Assembly (NCBI RefSeq): GCF_014352875.1 | Contig: NZ_CP060695.1 | Span: 148,501 to 212,500 of the forward strand | Direction: 5' to 3' | DNA from: Polaribacter pectinis | GTDB taxonomy: Bacteria > Bacteroidota > Bacteroidia > Flavobacteriales > Flavobacteriaceae | Length of the DNA stretch: 64,000 nt | Shown here: positions 7,919-17,095 of the stretch, piece by piece | Layout: each line of letters starts with the position of its first letter | Numbering within the stretch: position 1 is the stretch's first letter | The notes under the pieces: generated by a model | Seen by the model: only the letters and a program-made list of their open reading frames with translations | The model's database searches: none | What the model was told of the DNA's origin: nothing | Position numbers and translations under genes: made by a program

Positions 7919-9844
7919 TTATTTTAATACAGAAAATTCAATTGTAGAATCTGTAAAAACTGTATGTGTCTGTGTTTTAAAATCTTTTTCGTCTGCTTTG
8001 TAAATATTATCTACATACGTTTGCGGATTTAAATCGATTAAAGGAAACCAAGTACTTTGTACTTGAATTTGTAGTTTATGACCTTTTTTAAACGTATGAA
8101 AAACATCTTGTAACTTTATATTTACATCCGTTTTTTTATTTGGAATAAAAGGTTCAGGATTCTCAAAACTATTTCTAAAACGTCCACGTAAAACTTCACT
8201 TCTAACCATTAAATGATAGTTACTCATTTTTAAATGATCTTGTAATTTATCATTTTCTTTATCAGTTACAATTTCTGAAGGATGCACATCAATCACCTTC
8301 ACAATCCAATCTGCTGCAGTTCCTGTAGTTGCTACTTTTAGTTTTGCCAAAATATCTCCAGCCAATGTGTAATCTTCCGTTAAAATATCCGTTTCAAAAA
8401 CCAAAACATCTGGTCTTCTTGCCGCAAAACGTTGGTCATCTGTCATGTATTTTCTTGGTGTAAAAACCGTTTTAATATCTTCAGAATAAGGAACAGGACG
8501 TTTTACATCACTAATAAAATCGATTTTTTTAGTGAATTTTCCATTATGAGTCTTTTTTAATTCTTGGTCAGAATTTAAGAAAAATGATTCTTTCTCAACA
8601 TTTTCTGGAGGCCAAGCATCGTAACTTTTCCATTCTTTCTTACCAGAATCAAAAACATACGCTTCAGGCAAACCAGAATTTTTATCTCCATTTCCTTTTA
8701 AGAAATGATTAAAGAATTTGGTTTCAATATTTTTTTGAAAATTTAAAGAAATTGAATCTCCAAAATAATAATTACCAACATAATTTTTCACAGTATTTCT
8801 TGCCCATTTTCCATGATCCCAAGGCCCAAAAACAAGTGTATTATAATTGTCTTTTCCGTTTTTTTCAATTCCTTTATAGGTTTCTAAAGGTCCATATAAA
8901 TCTTCTGCATCAAACCAACCACCAACAATCATAGTTGCTACTGTAGATGGAACTTTGTCCATATGTTGTATAATTCCTTTACTTTTCCAAACCGAATCGT
9001 AATTTGGGTGTTCTGTAATTTCTTTCCAGAAAAAATCGTCGATTCTATCTTTATTTTCAGCAGTTTTTACATCCAATTTATCATATTGAAAATATTCATT
9101 CAAGTTTTTTAAAGGGCCTTTATCCAAGAAAAACTGATATTGATCTTGCGAATTCATCTTCGGAAAAGAGTACCAAGCAGAATCTGTTGGTGTGTCTTTA
9201 TACGTTCCAAAAAGCGAAATCGCTCTAAAATAACTTAATAAAAATGCTCCATTATGATGAAAATCATCAAAGAAAAAATCGCCAATACAAGCTTGTGGAG
9301 AAGCCGCTTTTAATGCAGGATGTGCATCTATTGTAGAAACGGTTGCATAATGTCCAGGATAAGAAATTCCCCAAGTTCCAACATTTCCGTTGTTGTTTTC
9401 TACGTTTTTTACCAACCAATCAATCGTGTCATATGTATCAGAAACTTCATCAGATTCGTTTTCTTTTTTATTCGGAATATTAGCACGCATGTTATCATAC
9501 ACACCTTCACTCATCCAACGTCCACGCACATCTTGGTACACAACAATATTTCCTTCTTTCATTAAATGAACATTTGGGCCAATTTTGGTTTTCATTTTTC
9601 CTTCTCCATAAGGCGCAGAACTATAAGGCGTTCTCTGCATTAAAATCGGGTATTTTTTAGAAGTATCTTTAGGAGAATAAATGGTTGTGTAGAGCTTTGT
9701 ACCATCTCTCATTGTAATATTTACCTCTTTTTTAGTGTAATTATCGGTAACATACGTATCTTTTTTATCTTCTTTTTCCTTTGTAGGATTACAAGAACTG
9801 AAAAGAAATAGACTAAAAATGGTTAAAAGGAGAACTTTTTTCAT
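7919..9844 (-). CDS. CocE/NonD family hydrolase (X-Pro dipeptidyl-peptidase S15-like), lipoprotein
   Basis: 641 residues. The N-terminus is a lipoprotein signal with lipobox FSSC (Cys18). The alpha/beta-hydrolase domain has the nucleophile elbow GISYPGH (Ser161), a GGWFDAED loop with the likely catalytic Asp, and GPWDHGKW with the likely His. The C-terminal jelly-roll contains the usual HTFKKGHKLQIQVQSTWFPLIDLNPQ region (two pieces). The family cleaves acyl or peptide bonds (cephalosporin/glutaryl-7-ACA acylases, X-Pro peptidases). A surface or periplasmic peptidase or esterase is most likely. Confidence 0.9.
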   Translation of the reverse strand: MKKVLLLTIFSLFLFSSCNPTKEKEDKKDTYVTDNYTKKEVNITMRDGTKLYTTIYSPKDTSKKYPILMQRTPYSSAPYGEGKMKTKIGPNVHLMKEGNIVVYQDVRGRWMSEGVYDNMRANIPNKKENESDEVSDTYDTIDWLVKNVENNNGNVGTWGISYPGHYATVSTIDAHPALKAASPQACIGDFFFDDFHHNGAFLLSYFRAISLFGTYKDTPTDSAWYSFPKMNSQDQYQFFLDKGPLKNLNEYFQYDKLDVKTAENKDRIDDFFWKEITEHPNYDSVWKSKGIIQHMDKVPSTVATMIVGGWFDAEDLYGPLETYKGIEKNGKDNYNTLVFGPWDHGKWARNTVKNYVGNYYFGDSISLNFQKNIETKFFNHFLKGNGDKNSGLPEAYVFDSGKKEWKSYDAWPPENVEKESFFLNSDQELKKTHNGKFTKKIDFISDVKRPVPYSEDIKTVFTPRKYMTDDQRFAARRPDVLVFETDILTEDYTLAGDILAKLKVATTGTAADWIVKVIDVHPSEIVTDKENDKLQDHLKMSNYHLMVRSEVLRGRFRNSFENPEPFIPNKKTDVNIKLQDVFHTFKKGHKLQIQVQSTWFPLIDLNPQTYVDNIYKADEKDFKTQTHTVFTDSTIEFSVLK

Positions 9845-9929
9845 GTTAAGTTAAATTAGTTTGGCATAAATCTACGAAACTAAAAAGAGTTGTGTAAAAT
9901 TCTTTTGTTAAAATGATTTCTATTTTTAT

Positions 9930-10005
9930 TAGAAGCTATTTCCAGCTTTACGTTATATCTTTTTGTGAAAAACAAAAAGGATGCCACTTCAATCTGGGCT
10001 AAACC
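9930..10005 (-). repeat. Structured repeat family, copy B
   Basis: Read on the minus strand it gives TTTAGCCCAGATTGAAG, a CTTTTTG/CAAAAAG hairpin and AAAGCTGGAAATAGCTTC. The CCAG/CTGG pair replaces the CCTG/CAGG of copy A. It lies in the 293-base gap between the CocE and DJ-1-like genes. Confidence 0.6.
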
Positions 10006-10065
10006 TGTTTGCAAACTTTAAAGAATTAGAATAATTACGGTATTTTAAAAGAATTTATAAGCTAA

Positions 10066-10097
10066 AAATATCTAAAACTCAATGATTTTAGATATTT
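10066..10097. promoter_or_regulatory. AT-rich inverted repeat upstream of the DJ-1-like gene
   Basis: AAATATCTAAAA and TTTTAGATATTT form a perfect 12-bp inverted repeat with an 8-base spacer. It lies just upstream of a -7-like TAATTTTG at 10112-10119. It could be an operator for a regulator or a weak terminator; no gene ends directly before it on either strand. Confidence 0.4.
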
Positions 10098-10137
10098 AAA
10101 AAAGGAAACACTAATTTTGTGAAAAACATTTTAGAAG

Positions 10138-10869
10138 ATGAATAAATTCCTTTACATAATAGGTTTAATGCTGTTTATTGGTTGTGTTTCCAAAGTTGAA
10201 GACACAAAAAGCACAACAGTAGAAAAAACGTTTCCGAAATTAGAAAAAGACAGATACAATGTTGCTTTCCTAATTATGGATGGGACTTTTAATACAGAAC
10301 TAACTGCACCATTTGATATTTTTCAGCATACTATTTTTAGAAAGAATATTAAAGCGATGAATGTTTTTACTGTAGCAAATACAGACAAACCAATTACTAC
10401 TTTCGAAGGAATGCGAATTCTACCTGACTTTAATTATTTAAAAGATTCGTTACCAAAAATCGATATTTTAGTAGTTCCATCTGCAGAGCATCATTTAGAT
10501 TCCGATTTAGAAGACAAAGCTATGATTGACTTTGTACAAAAAGTAGATAAAGAAGCAATTTACGTTACTTCTCATTGCGATGGCGCATTTGTTTTGGCAA
10601 AAGCAGGGTTATTAGAAGACAAAGTTTCCACAACTTTTCCTTCTGACATCGATAAAATGAGAGAAATGTTCCCAACTTTAGATGTTAGAAAAGACGTTTT
10701 ATTTGTCCACGATGGAAAATATATAACGTCAGCTGGTGGTGCAAAATCGTTTGAAGCGGCATTGTATTTATGTGAGTTTTTATACGGTAAAGAAGTAACA
10801 AAATCGTTGGCTGGTGGTTTGGTTATAGATTGGGAATTAGAGAATGTTCCTCATTTGATTGTTGAGTAA
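10138..10869 (+). CDS. DJ-1/PfpI (class I glutamine amidotransferase-like) lipoprotein
   Basis: 243 residues. A lipoprotein signal comes first (lipobox FIGC, Cys16). The DJ-1/PfpI domain runs from ~40 to 230, with the nucleophile elbow SHCDGAFVLAKAGLL (Cys147) and the family strand IDILVVPSAEHH. Secreted lipoprotein DJ-1-like proteins may act as proteases, glyoxalases or regulators' sensor domains; no DNA-binding AraC part is present. It is a single gene with a likely promoter at ~10112 and repeats on both sides. Confidence 0.85.
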   Translation: MNKFLYIIGLMLFIGCVSKVEDTKSTTVEKTFPKLEKDRYNVAFLIMDGTFNTELTAPFDIFQHTIFRKNIKAMNVFTVANTDKPITTFEGMRILPDFNYLKDSLPKIDILVVPSAEHHLDSDLEDKAMIDFVQKVDKEAIYVTSHCDGAFVLAKAGLLEDKVSTTFPSDIDKMREMFPTLDVRKDVLFVHDGKYITSAGGAKSFEAALYLCEFLYGKEVTKSLAGGLVIDWELENVPHLIVE

Positions 10870-10904
10870 TTACTGATTTGGGAATATTGCTATAAGTTAG
10901 CAAA

Positions 10905-10995
10905 CAAGTTTAGCCCAGATTGAACGGTTTGTTTGAGCTCTTTTTATTCTTTTTTGAATAAAAAAAGCGAGTAGTGAAAGCTGGAAATAGCTTCA
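10905..10995 (+). repeat. Structured repeat family, copy C
   Basis: The core TTTAGCCCAGATTGAACGG is followed by GTTTGAGCTC, a T-rich/A-rich hairpin, GCGAGTAGTGAAAGCTGG and AAATAGCTTC. It belongs to the GAGCTC/GCGAG subtype, like copies D and E. The CCAG/CTGG outer pair is kept. Confidence 0.6.
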
Positions 10996-11070
10996 AAAAA
11001 ATATAAAACTTAATTTAATATTTCTGATTCACTTTTCTGAATTAAACGTTTTTTTCAAATAAAATTCTCG

Positions 11071-11078
11071 TATTTTTG
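11071..11078 (+). promoter_or_regulatory. -7 box of a probable leaderless promoter for the YgiQ gene
   Basis: TATTTTTG fits TAnnTTTG and ends six bases before the ATG at 11085, so transcription would start at about the start codon. A TTG at 11076 overlaps this box and is therefore an unlikely start. Confidence 0.55.
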
Positions 11079-11084
11079 CAAACT

Positions 11085-13049
11085 ATGCAAGAAACAAATA
11101 AACATCAATTAACAGACTGGTTGCCAACAACAAACAAGGAAGTAAAAATTCGTGGTTGGGAGGAATTGGACGTGATTTTATTTAGTGGAGATGCGTATGT
11201 GGATCATCCGTCATTTGGGCCAGCTGTAATTGGAAGAATTTTAGAAAGTTACGGTTTAAGAGTGGCAATTGTGCCACAACCAAGTGTGAATGATAACTTG
11301 CAAGATTTCGAAAAATTAGGAAAACCAAGATTGTTTTTTGGAGTAACTGGTGGTTGTATGGATCCAATGGTTTCTAATTATACAGCAAGTAAAAAACGTA
11401 GAGATAAAGATGCATACACACCTAATGGTGATAAGGGTTTTAGACCTGATTATGCAACTTCGGTTTACTCAAAAATATTAAAAGAAAAATTCCCAGAAGT
11501 GCCAGTTTTAATTGGTGGAATTGAAGCTTCTTTAAGACGTGTAACGCATTACGATTACTGGTCTGATAAGTTGTTGCCAACGATTTTAGAAACGTCGAAA
11601 GCTGACATGTTAGTCTATGGAATGGGCGAACAACCTTTGCGTGAAATTGTAGAATTATTGCAAAAAGGTGTTCCGTTTTCGAGCTTAAAAAACATAAAAC
11701 AAACCGCTGTTTTTATTGATACAAAAACAGAAAAAATGCCGGTTGTAAATGATTGGGATGATGTTACAATCAACTCTCATGAGGCATGTTTGAAAGATAA
11801 AAAAACATTTGCTTCGAACTTTAAAACGATTGAACAAGAATCGAATAAGTTAAAAGCAAGAAGAATTTTGCAGGAAGTTGCTGGAAAAACGTTAATGATA
11901 AATCCGCCTTTTCCAACAATGACAGAAAAGGAAATTGATGGTTCTTTCGATTTGCCTTTTACACGTTTACCACATCCAAAATATAACAAACGTGGACCAA
12001 TACCTGCGTTTGAAATGATAAAATTCTCGATAAATATTCACAGAGGATGTTTTGGTGGTTGTAGTTTTTGTACAATATCTGCGCATCAAGGAAAATTTAT
12101 TGCGAGTAGAAGTCAAGAATCGGTTTTAAAAGAAATTGATAAAGTGGCAAATATGCCAGACTTTAAAGGGTATTTATCTGATATTGGTGGACCTTCTGCA
12201 AATATGTATCAGATGAAAGGAAAAGTACAATCTATTTGTGACAAATGTGTTGCACCAAGTTGTATTTCGCCAGTGATTTGTTCTAATTTAGATACCTCTC
12301 ACAAACCTTTAACGGAGTTGTATCAAGCAGTTGATAAACATCCGAAAATTAAAAAATCTTTTATTGGAAGTGGAATTCGACATGATATGTTGGTGCCAGA
12401 ATTCAATAAAAATGCAGACCCAAAAGAGTTGGATGCATACACAGAAGAAGTAATGACAAAACACGTTTCTGGTCGTTTAAAAGTAGCACCAGAACATACT
12501 TCTGACCCAGTTTTAAAGTTGATGCGTAAACCTTCTTTTAAATATTTTCACATGTTTAAAGAGCGTTTTGATAAGATAAATATCAAGAAGAAATTGAATC
12601 TTCAATTGATTCCTTATTTTATCTCAAGTCATCCTGCTAGTGAAGTAGAAGATATGGCAAATTTGGCAGCTGAAACGAAAGATATGGGTTTTCAATTGGA
12701 ACAAGTTCAGGGTTTTACGCCAACTCCAATGACAGTTGCAACAGTTATTTATTATTCAGGATATCATCCTTATACTTTAAAACCAACTAAAACTCCAAAA
12801 ACAAAAAAGGAGCGTGAAGACCAACATAAATTTTTCTTTTGGTATAAAAAAGAAAACAAAGATTGGATTCGTAACACCTTAAATAAGGTTGGTAGACAAG
12901 ATTTATTGAAAAAATTATTACCAGAGACTAATTCTTGGAAAAAGAACAAACAAGCAAAAGAAACTAAAAATACTTTTGATGATGCTGTGCCTTTTAATAG
13001 AAGAAAAAAGAAGGTGAGTAGAGCGCCTAAAAGTAAGAAGAGGAGGTAA
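11085..13049 (+). CDS. YgiQ family radical SAM protein
   Basis: 654 residues from the ATG at 11085. The N-terminal B12-binding-like region has the family signature GWEELDVILFSGDAYVDHPS (20 residues). The radical SAM cluster motif is HRGCFGGCSFCTIS (~Cys322, Cys326, Cys329), the CxxxCxxC that binds the 4Fe-4S cluster. A second cysteine group, CDKCVAPSCISPVIC, follows, and the C-terminus is lysine-rich. YgiQ proteins are widespread and of unknown substrate. The length is usual for the family. The promoter box directly before the ATG implies leaderless mRNA. Confidence 0.95.
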   Translation: MQETNKHQLTDWLPTTNKEVKIRGWEELDVILFSGDAYVDHPSFGPAVIGRILESYGLRVAIVPQPSVNDNLQDFEKLGKPRLFFGVTGGCMDPMVSNYTASKKRRDKDAYTPNGDKGFRPDYATSVYSKILKEKFPEVPVLIGGIEASLRRVTHYDYWSDKLLPTILETSKADMLVYGMGEQPLREIVELLQKGVPFSSLKNIKQTAVFIDTKTEKMPVVNDWDDVTINSHEACLKDKKTFASNFKTIEQESNKLKARRILQEVAGKTLMINPPFPTMTEKEIDGSFDLPFTRLPHPKYNKRGPIPAFEMIKFSINIHRGCFGGCSFCTISAHQGKFIASRSQESVLKEIDKVANMPDFKGYLSDIGGPSANMYQMKGKVQSICDKCVAPSCISPVICSNLDTSHKPLTELYQAVDKHPKIKKSFIGSGIRHDMLVPEFNKNADPKELDAYTEEVMTKHVSGRLKVAPEHTSDPVLKLMRKPSFKYFHMFKERFDKINIKKKLNLQLIPYFISSHPASEVEDMANLAAETKDMGFQLEQVQGFTPTPMTVATVIYYSGYHPYTLKPTKTPKTKKEREDQHKFFFWYKKENKDWIRNTLNKVGRQDLLKKLLPETNSWKKNKQAKETKNTFDDAVPFNRRKKKVSRAPKSKKRR

Positions 13050-13119
13050 GTTAAATTTTTAGGAAAGAAAATTATAAATTTATTTACCAAACTTGTAATT
13101 AAACATGCAAAACAAATAA

Positions 13120-14601
13120 TTAAAGGTCTTTTGTTTCTCTATGTTTTCCTCTTGGGCCATCACCTTTATAAAGTACAATTTCAGAATGTAATAATTGTGC
13201 AGCTTCAGCAGAACTTTTTACTTTAGAAGAACTACGTTTTATCATTTCTTCTTCAAAAGTGGCTAATACAGTTTTTCTAATTCCAATTTCTTTCCATTTA
13301 GATGATGCTTTGCATTTTTTTGCAATTATTCTTGCTAATGATAATGCATCTAACAATGCTTGGTTTGCACCTTGTCCTTTAAACGGACTCATTGGGTGAG
13401 CAGCATCACCAATTAGTGTAACTTTTTCAGCTTTTTCTAATAACTCTGGCTTCAACAATTCTCTGTCATATACAGGATAACCAGAAATTTCATTCTCTTG
13501 AGTAGCTGCAATAATTTGAGGAATTGGTTTGTGCCATTGTGTTCTTTTACAAGCTTCTTCTTTAAGTGCTTTTGTTCCTCTAAGATTTAATTCTTTTGCT
13601 TCTTTTTCTGACAAAGGGAAACTTAACTGCCACATAATTGCTTCCGAAGAATAAGGCATCATATAAATTCTTTCATTTCCATTTGCTGTTTGAAAAACGG
13701 TAGCAGAATCTAATAAAGGACTTTCAATATTTTTTAGAGAATTTAATGGACAAATACCTAAAATAACAATACAGCCAAGATAACGCAAAGGTGTTTTTTC
13801 TTCACCAATTAATAGTTTTCTTACTGTACTTCTAATTCCATCTGCTCCAACAACAAGATCTACTTTTGTGCTTTTTATGTCGTTATTTACTCTGAAATTT
13901 AAAGTTATATTTTCTTCAGACTCTTTAAAATCTACTAATTGATGTCCCCATTTTACAACATTTTTTTCACCTAATTGTTCTAACAAAGCCAAACGTAAAG
14001 CTTGTCTTGCAATATGAATATTAGTTCTTTTAGGAGATGATTTAGCGTCAGATCTTCCCCATTTTCTAATTCCCCATTCGCCAATGACTTCTCCTTCTGT
14101 TGTATGCACTATATGTTTGGTAGAGGTTACACCATTTTCTAAAGAAACAATCCCTAATCTTGCCATAGCTTTACTGGCTTGCTGTAAAGTAAGTCCATAA
14201 CCTTGAGAACGTTCTTGAAAATTACTGTCTCTTTCATAAAGTGTAAAAGGTATTTTACGATGTAAACAAGCTACAGCTAATGCAACGCCACCAATTCCAC
14301 CACCAATAATAGCAATATGTGGGAGGTTTTCTTTGTCAGCTTTAGGTAGAGTAGAAGAGGAAACTAAACCAGATCCATTACAATTTGGACAAGTAGATAT
14401 TTGTGCTTTTGGAAGTTTTGGCACTTTACCTTCAGAATTTGTTTTCTCAAATTGAGTTAAAGCTTCTTGGTATTTTAATTTCGCTTTTTTACGAACGCTT
14501 TTAATTTTTTGACCAAACCCTTTACAATCTGAACAAATAACCCAATTTTGTTTTTTATTTTTCTCTTTTTCCAGCTTATTTTCTTTTATCCAGTTTAGAA
14601 T
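13120..14601 (-). CDS. FAD-dependent monooxygenase with N-terminal DnaJ-like zinc ribbon (probable ATT start)
   Basis: The clear part (GTG at 14424 to 13120, 434 residues) is a PHBH-fold flavoprotein: IIGGGIGGVALAVACL (FAD site), VVGADGIRSTVRK (DG motif) and IGDAAHPMSPFKGQGANQ (GD motif). The same frame stays open to 14601 and adds about 59 residues. These include ICSDCKGFG, which pairs with CPNCNGSG to give two CxxCxGxG motifs as in the DnaJ zinc finger. No ATG, GTG or TTG lies in this extension. The codon right after the stop at 14602-14604 is ATT (NWIKENK follows), with CTG at ~14574 and ATA at ~14589 as alternatives. It starts ~8 bases after the methyltransferase stop, so the two genes form an operon. 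The substrate is unknown. Confidence 0.82.
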   Translation of the reverse strand: MLNWIKENKLEKEKNKKQNWVICSDCKGFGQKIKSVRKKAKLKYQEALTQFEKTNSEGKVPKLPKAQISTCPNCNGSGLVSSSTLPKADKENLPHIAIIGGGIGGVALAVACLHRKIPFTLYERDSNFQERSQGYGLTLQQASKAMARLGIVSLENGVTSTKHIVHTTEGEVIGEWGIRKWGRSDAKSSPKRTNIHIARQALRLALLEQLGEKNVVKWGHQLVDFKESEENITLNFRVNNDIKSTKVDLVVGADGIRSTVRKLLIGEEKTPLRYLGCIVILGICPLNSLKNIESPLLDSATVFQTANGNERIYMMPYSSEAIMWQLSFPLSEKEAKELNLRGTKALKEEACKRTQWHKPIPQIIAATQENEISGYPVYDRELLKPELLEKAEKVTLIGDAAHPMSPFKGQGANQALLDALSLARIIAKKCKASSKWKEIGIRKTVLATFEEEMIKRSSSKVKSSAEAAQLLHSEIVLYKGDGPRGKHRETKDL

Positions 14602-14609
14602 TTATACGA

Positions 14610-15431
14610 TTATTTCTTTACTGCAATCATCATATGAGGACTAAAAGGTAATAAATACTCATCATTTTGAGTGATTTTTTGCAACTCTTTTAAAGTCTTC
14701 GATTTCTTTTTATCTAGCATATTTACAAAATATTCGCTGTCTAACCAAATTAAACTTTCCACAGCAAATAAGTTGATAAAATCTAAATCTTGTTCTAAAA
14801 ACTCTTCCTTTAAATCTTGTGGTTTGTGATAATATGCATCAGCCAACAAAAAAGGGAAATCTTTTGGAGCATTATGAATTCCTGTAGTTAATTCTTCTTT
14901 ACACATATCAAAAAAAGAGTTGGCATGAATCATTCCATTCATTAAACCAACCAAAGTAGAAGCAGTGTAATTAATTGCAAAACCCAAAATAATTCCGCCT
15001 TTTTTTAAAACTCTTTTTGCTTCTAAAATAGCGTGAATTCTATCTTCTCTTTTTTGCAAATGATATAAAGGTCCATGAAGAATTACTAAATCCGCAGAAT
15101 TATCTTTGTAAGGCAATTTTGTAGCTTCACCAATTGTTACTGAAAACGGATTCTGAAGTTTTTTTGCTCTTTTTTCAGCTAATTTAATGTGTTTTAAAAC
15201 GGGCTCAATTAATTGAACTTTATGACCTTTGTTTGAAAGCCATTCAGCGTATTTTCCTGTTCCTCCACCAACATCAATGATGGTAGATTTTTTGTTTTTA
15301 ATATGAAGTTCTATAAGTTCTTTTATACGTTCAAATTCAAAAATTCCCATTCCTTTTTCAAGACGAGTTTCTTCTGAAGCTTTGTTGTAAAAGTTTTCTA
15401 ATTCTCTGCTGATTAATTGTTTATTCTTCAC
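14610..15431 (-). CDS. Class I SAM-dependent methyltransferase
   Basis: 273 residues. SAM motif I is IIDVGGGTGKYAEWL (~50-64), followed by acidic post-I VQLIEP. DLVILHGPLYHLQ and AKRVLKKGGIILGF are the usual motifs II and III. It resembles small-molecule or ubiquinone-type methyltransferases; the acceptor is unknown. Its stop codon is directly followed by the FAD monooxygenase frame, so the two may modify the same compound in turn (inference). Confidence 0.88.
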   Translation of the reverse strand: MKNKQLISRELENFYNKASEETRLEKGMGIFEFERIKELIELHIKNKKSTIIDVGGGTGKYAEWLSNKGHKVQLIEPVLKHIKLAEKRAKKLQNPFSVTIGEATKLPYKDNSADLVILHGPLYHLQKREDRIHAILEAKRVLKKGGIILGFAINYTASTLVGLMNGMIHANSFFDMCKEELTTGIHNAPKDFPFLLADAYYHKPQDLKEEFLEQDLDFINLFAVESLIWLDSEYFVNMLDKKKSKTLKELQKITQNDEYLLPFSPHMMIAVKK

Positions 15432-15514
15432 CTTACCTATTTAAAGGATAAAAGTACTTAAATTATCGTGAAAAAACGGATTGCTTCGTCATTCTTACTC
15501 GCAAAGTCGAAATA

Positions 15515-16402
15515 TTATTTTACATGTTTCTTAAAGAATGCGATGGTTCTTTCCCATGATAAATCTGCAGCTTCTTCATCATATCTTGGGGTTGTATTGT
15601 TATGAAAACCATGATTTACGTCTGGGTAAAAATGCGCTTCATGTACAATATTATTTGCTTTTAAAATTTTCTCAAAAGCTGGCCAACCTTCATTCACTCT
15701 TTTATCTAAACCAGCATATTGTAATAATAAAGGCGCTTTAATTTTTACAGCATCTTCCTTTTCTGGTTGTCTACCATAGTAAGGAACTGCAGCTGCTAAA
15801 TCAGGAATTTTTACAGCCATCATATTAGAAATCCAACCACCAAAACAGAAACCAACTACACCAATTTTTCCATTACAATTTTCGTGATTTTTAAGATAAT
15901 TATAACCAGCAATAAAATCTTCTAACATTTCATTTCTATCTCTCTTTTTCTGCATTGCTCTTCCTTCATCATCATTTCCTGGATAACCACCCAAAGGCGC
16001 CAAAGCATCTGGAGCAAGTGTTATAAAACCTTCTAAAGCAGCTCTTCTACCAACGTCTTTAATATAAGGATTCAATCCACGGTTTTCGTGAACAACAATA
16101 ATTCCAGGTAATTTTCCTTTGGTATCTTTAGGAATAGAAAGTAAACCTTTCATCTTTTTTCCGCCTTTTGGCGATTCATAATGAATAGTTTCCGATTTTA
16201 ATCTTGGGTCATTTGGTTGTACCAAAATAGAATCCATATAATTAGGCGAAATAAAACTCAATAAAGCAGGTAATGTAATTGCGCCAACTGCAAATAAAGA
16301 TAGTTTTTGTAGAAACTGTTTTCTATCTATTTTGTTGTGTGCATAATCGTCATATAAATCAAATACTTCTTGACTAATATCTTCTTTCTTAAGTTCTTTC
16401 AT
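15515..16402 (-). CDS. Dienelactone hydrolase family protein, exported
   Basis: 295 residues. A cytoplasm-facing helix is followed by a hydrophobic export segment ([17 protein letters not shown], ~34-50) preceded by DRKQFLQK, which resembles a Tat signal but has only one arginine. The hydrolase domain has nucleophile elbow GFCFGGW (Cys186), an [16 protein letters not shown] oxyanion region, and DVNHGFHNN with the likely catalytic His. The family hydrolyses dienelactones or other esters in the periplasm. A single-gene unit is likely, since gaps lie on both sides. Confidence 0.9.
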   Translation of the reverse strand: MKELKKEDISQEVFDLYDDYAHNKIDRKQFLQKLSLFAVGAITLPALLSFISPNYMDSILVQPNDPRLKSETIHYESPKGGKKMKGLLSIPKDTKGKLPGIIVVHENRGLNPYIKDVGRRAALEGFITLAPDALAPLGGYPGNDDEGRAMQKKRDRNEMLEDFIAGYNYLKNHENCNGKIGVVGFCFGGWISNMMAVKIPDLAAAVPYYGRQPEKEDAVKIKAPLLLQYAGLDKRVNEGWPAFEKILKANNIVHEAHFYPDVNHGFHNNTTPRYDEEAADLSWERTIAFFKKHVK

Positions 16403-16460
16403 CTTTTAGGTAATTTAATGTTACCAAGATAAATAAAAAATGAAGAAATACTTTGTTAAA

Positions 16461-17006
16461 TTAATTACAAACTTTACAATCTGCTTTATCTTGAATTTCC
16501 CCAACTAAATTCCCTTCTTCATTCATTACAAAACCACAACAATCCATAAAACCTTGTGCGATTAATTTTCGTGCTCTTTGAATTTGAGATTTTGTAGTAG
16601 GTAAGGTTTGTTTTAATTGATCTGCAACTTCTTGTTGTTTCAAACCTTTTATGTCAGATAAAAATAAAGGAGTTCTATATTTCTTTGGAAGTGTGTTTAA
16701 AATACCACGTAAACAATCTTGTTCTGTGTGTTTGTTTTTATTGATTTCAGATTCAGTCTCTGTTTCTAAATCTGCTATTTCAAAAGTTTTGTTTGTTGAT
16801 TTCCAGTAATCTAATATTGAGTTTCGAGCAATAGTAAAACACCAAGATTTTAATTTACTATCATCTTTTAAGGTGTGCAATTTTGTGTGAATTTTCAAAA
16901 AAGTGTCTTGTAAAAGATCATCAGCAATGGTGATATTTTTCACTTTGCTGATGATGAATTTTTGTAAATCTAAATGATGTTTTGTCCAAACTTGGTTTGT
17001 GGTCAT
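16461..17006 (-). CDS. sigZ: RNA polymerase ECF-like sigma factor, SigZ type
   Basis: 181 residues. Sigma region 2 is at ~15-80 (DDLLQDTFLKIHTKL, then KLKSWCFTIARNSILDYWK). Region 4 is at ~105-155 (LPKKYRTPLFLSDIKGLKQ, then KSQIQRARKLI). The C-terminal tail is rich in cysteine: FMDCCGFVMNEEGNLVGEI (19 residues), then DKADCKVCN. Such a tail is typical of SigZ and could bind metal or sense redox state (inference). Just upstream on the same strand is a 35-residue metallothionein-like gene. No anti-sigma factor is adjacent. Confidence 0.9.
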   Translation of the reverse strand: MTTNQVWTKHHLDLQKFIISKVKNITIADDLLQDTFLKIHTKLHTLKDDSKLKSWCFTIARNSILDYWKSTNKTFEIADLETETESEINKNKHTEQDCLRGILNTLPKKYRTPLFLSDIKGLKQQEVADQLKQTLPTTKSQIQRARKLIAQGFMDCCGFVMNEEGNLVGEIQDKADCKVCN

Positions 17007-17022
17007 TCCTTATTTTTGTTTT

Positions 17023-17089
17023 TGTCACCTTGAGCGCAGTCGAAAGGTCTTTTTATTGTAAAGATTTTTCTACTCCGCTCGAAATGACA
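17023..17089. repeat. Flavobacterial REP-like palindrome (copy 2)
   Basis: The left arm TGTCACCTTGAGCG and right arm CGCTCGAAATGACA are imperfect inverted repeats. GGTC/GATTTTTC-type inner sequences resemble the inner stem of copy 1 at 3106-3189. The element fills most of the gap between the metallothionein-like gene and sigZ. Confidence 0.7.
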
Positions 17090-17095
17090 GAAATA

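Noticed and set aside
11076..11084. TTG start at 11076 for YgiQ
   Set aside because: It overlaps the -7 promoter box; the ATG at 11085 fits the family start.
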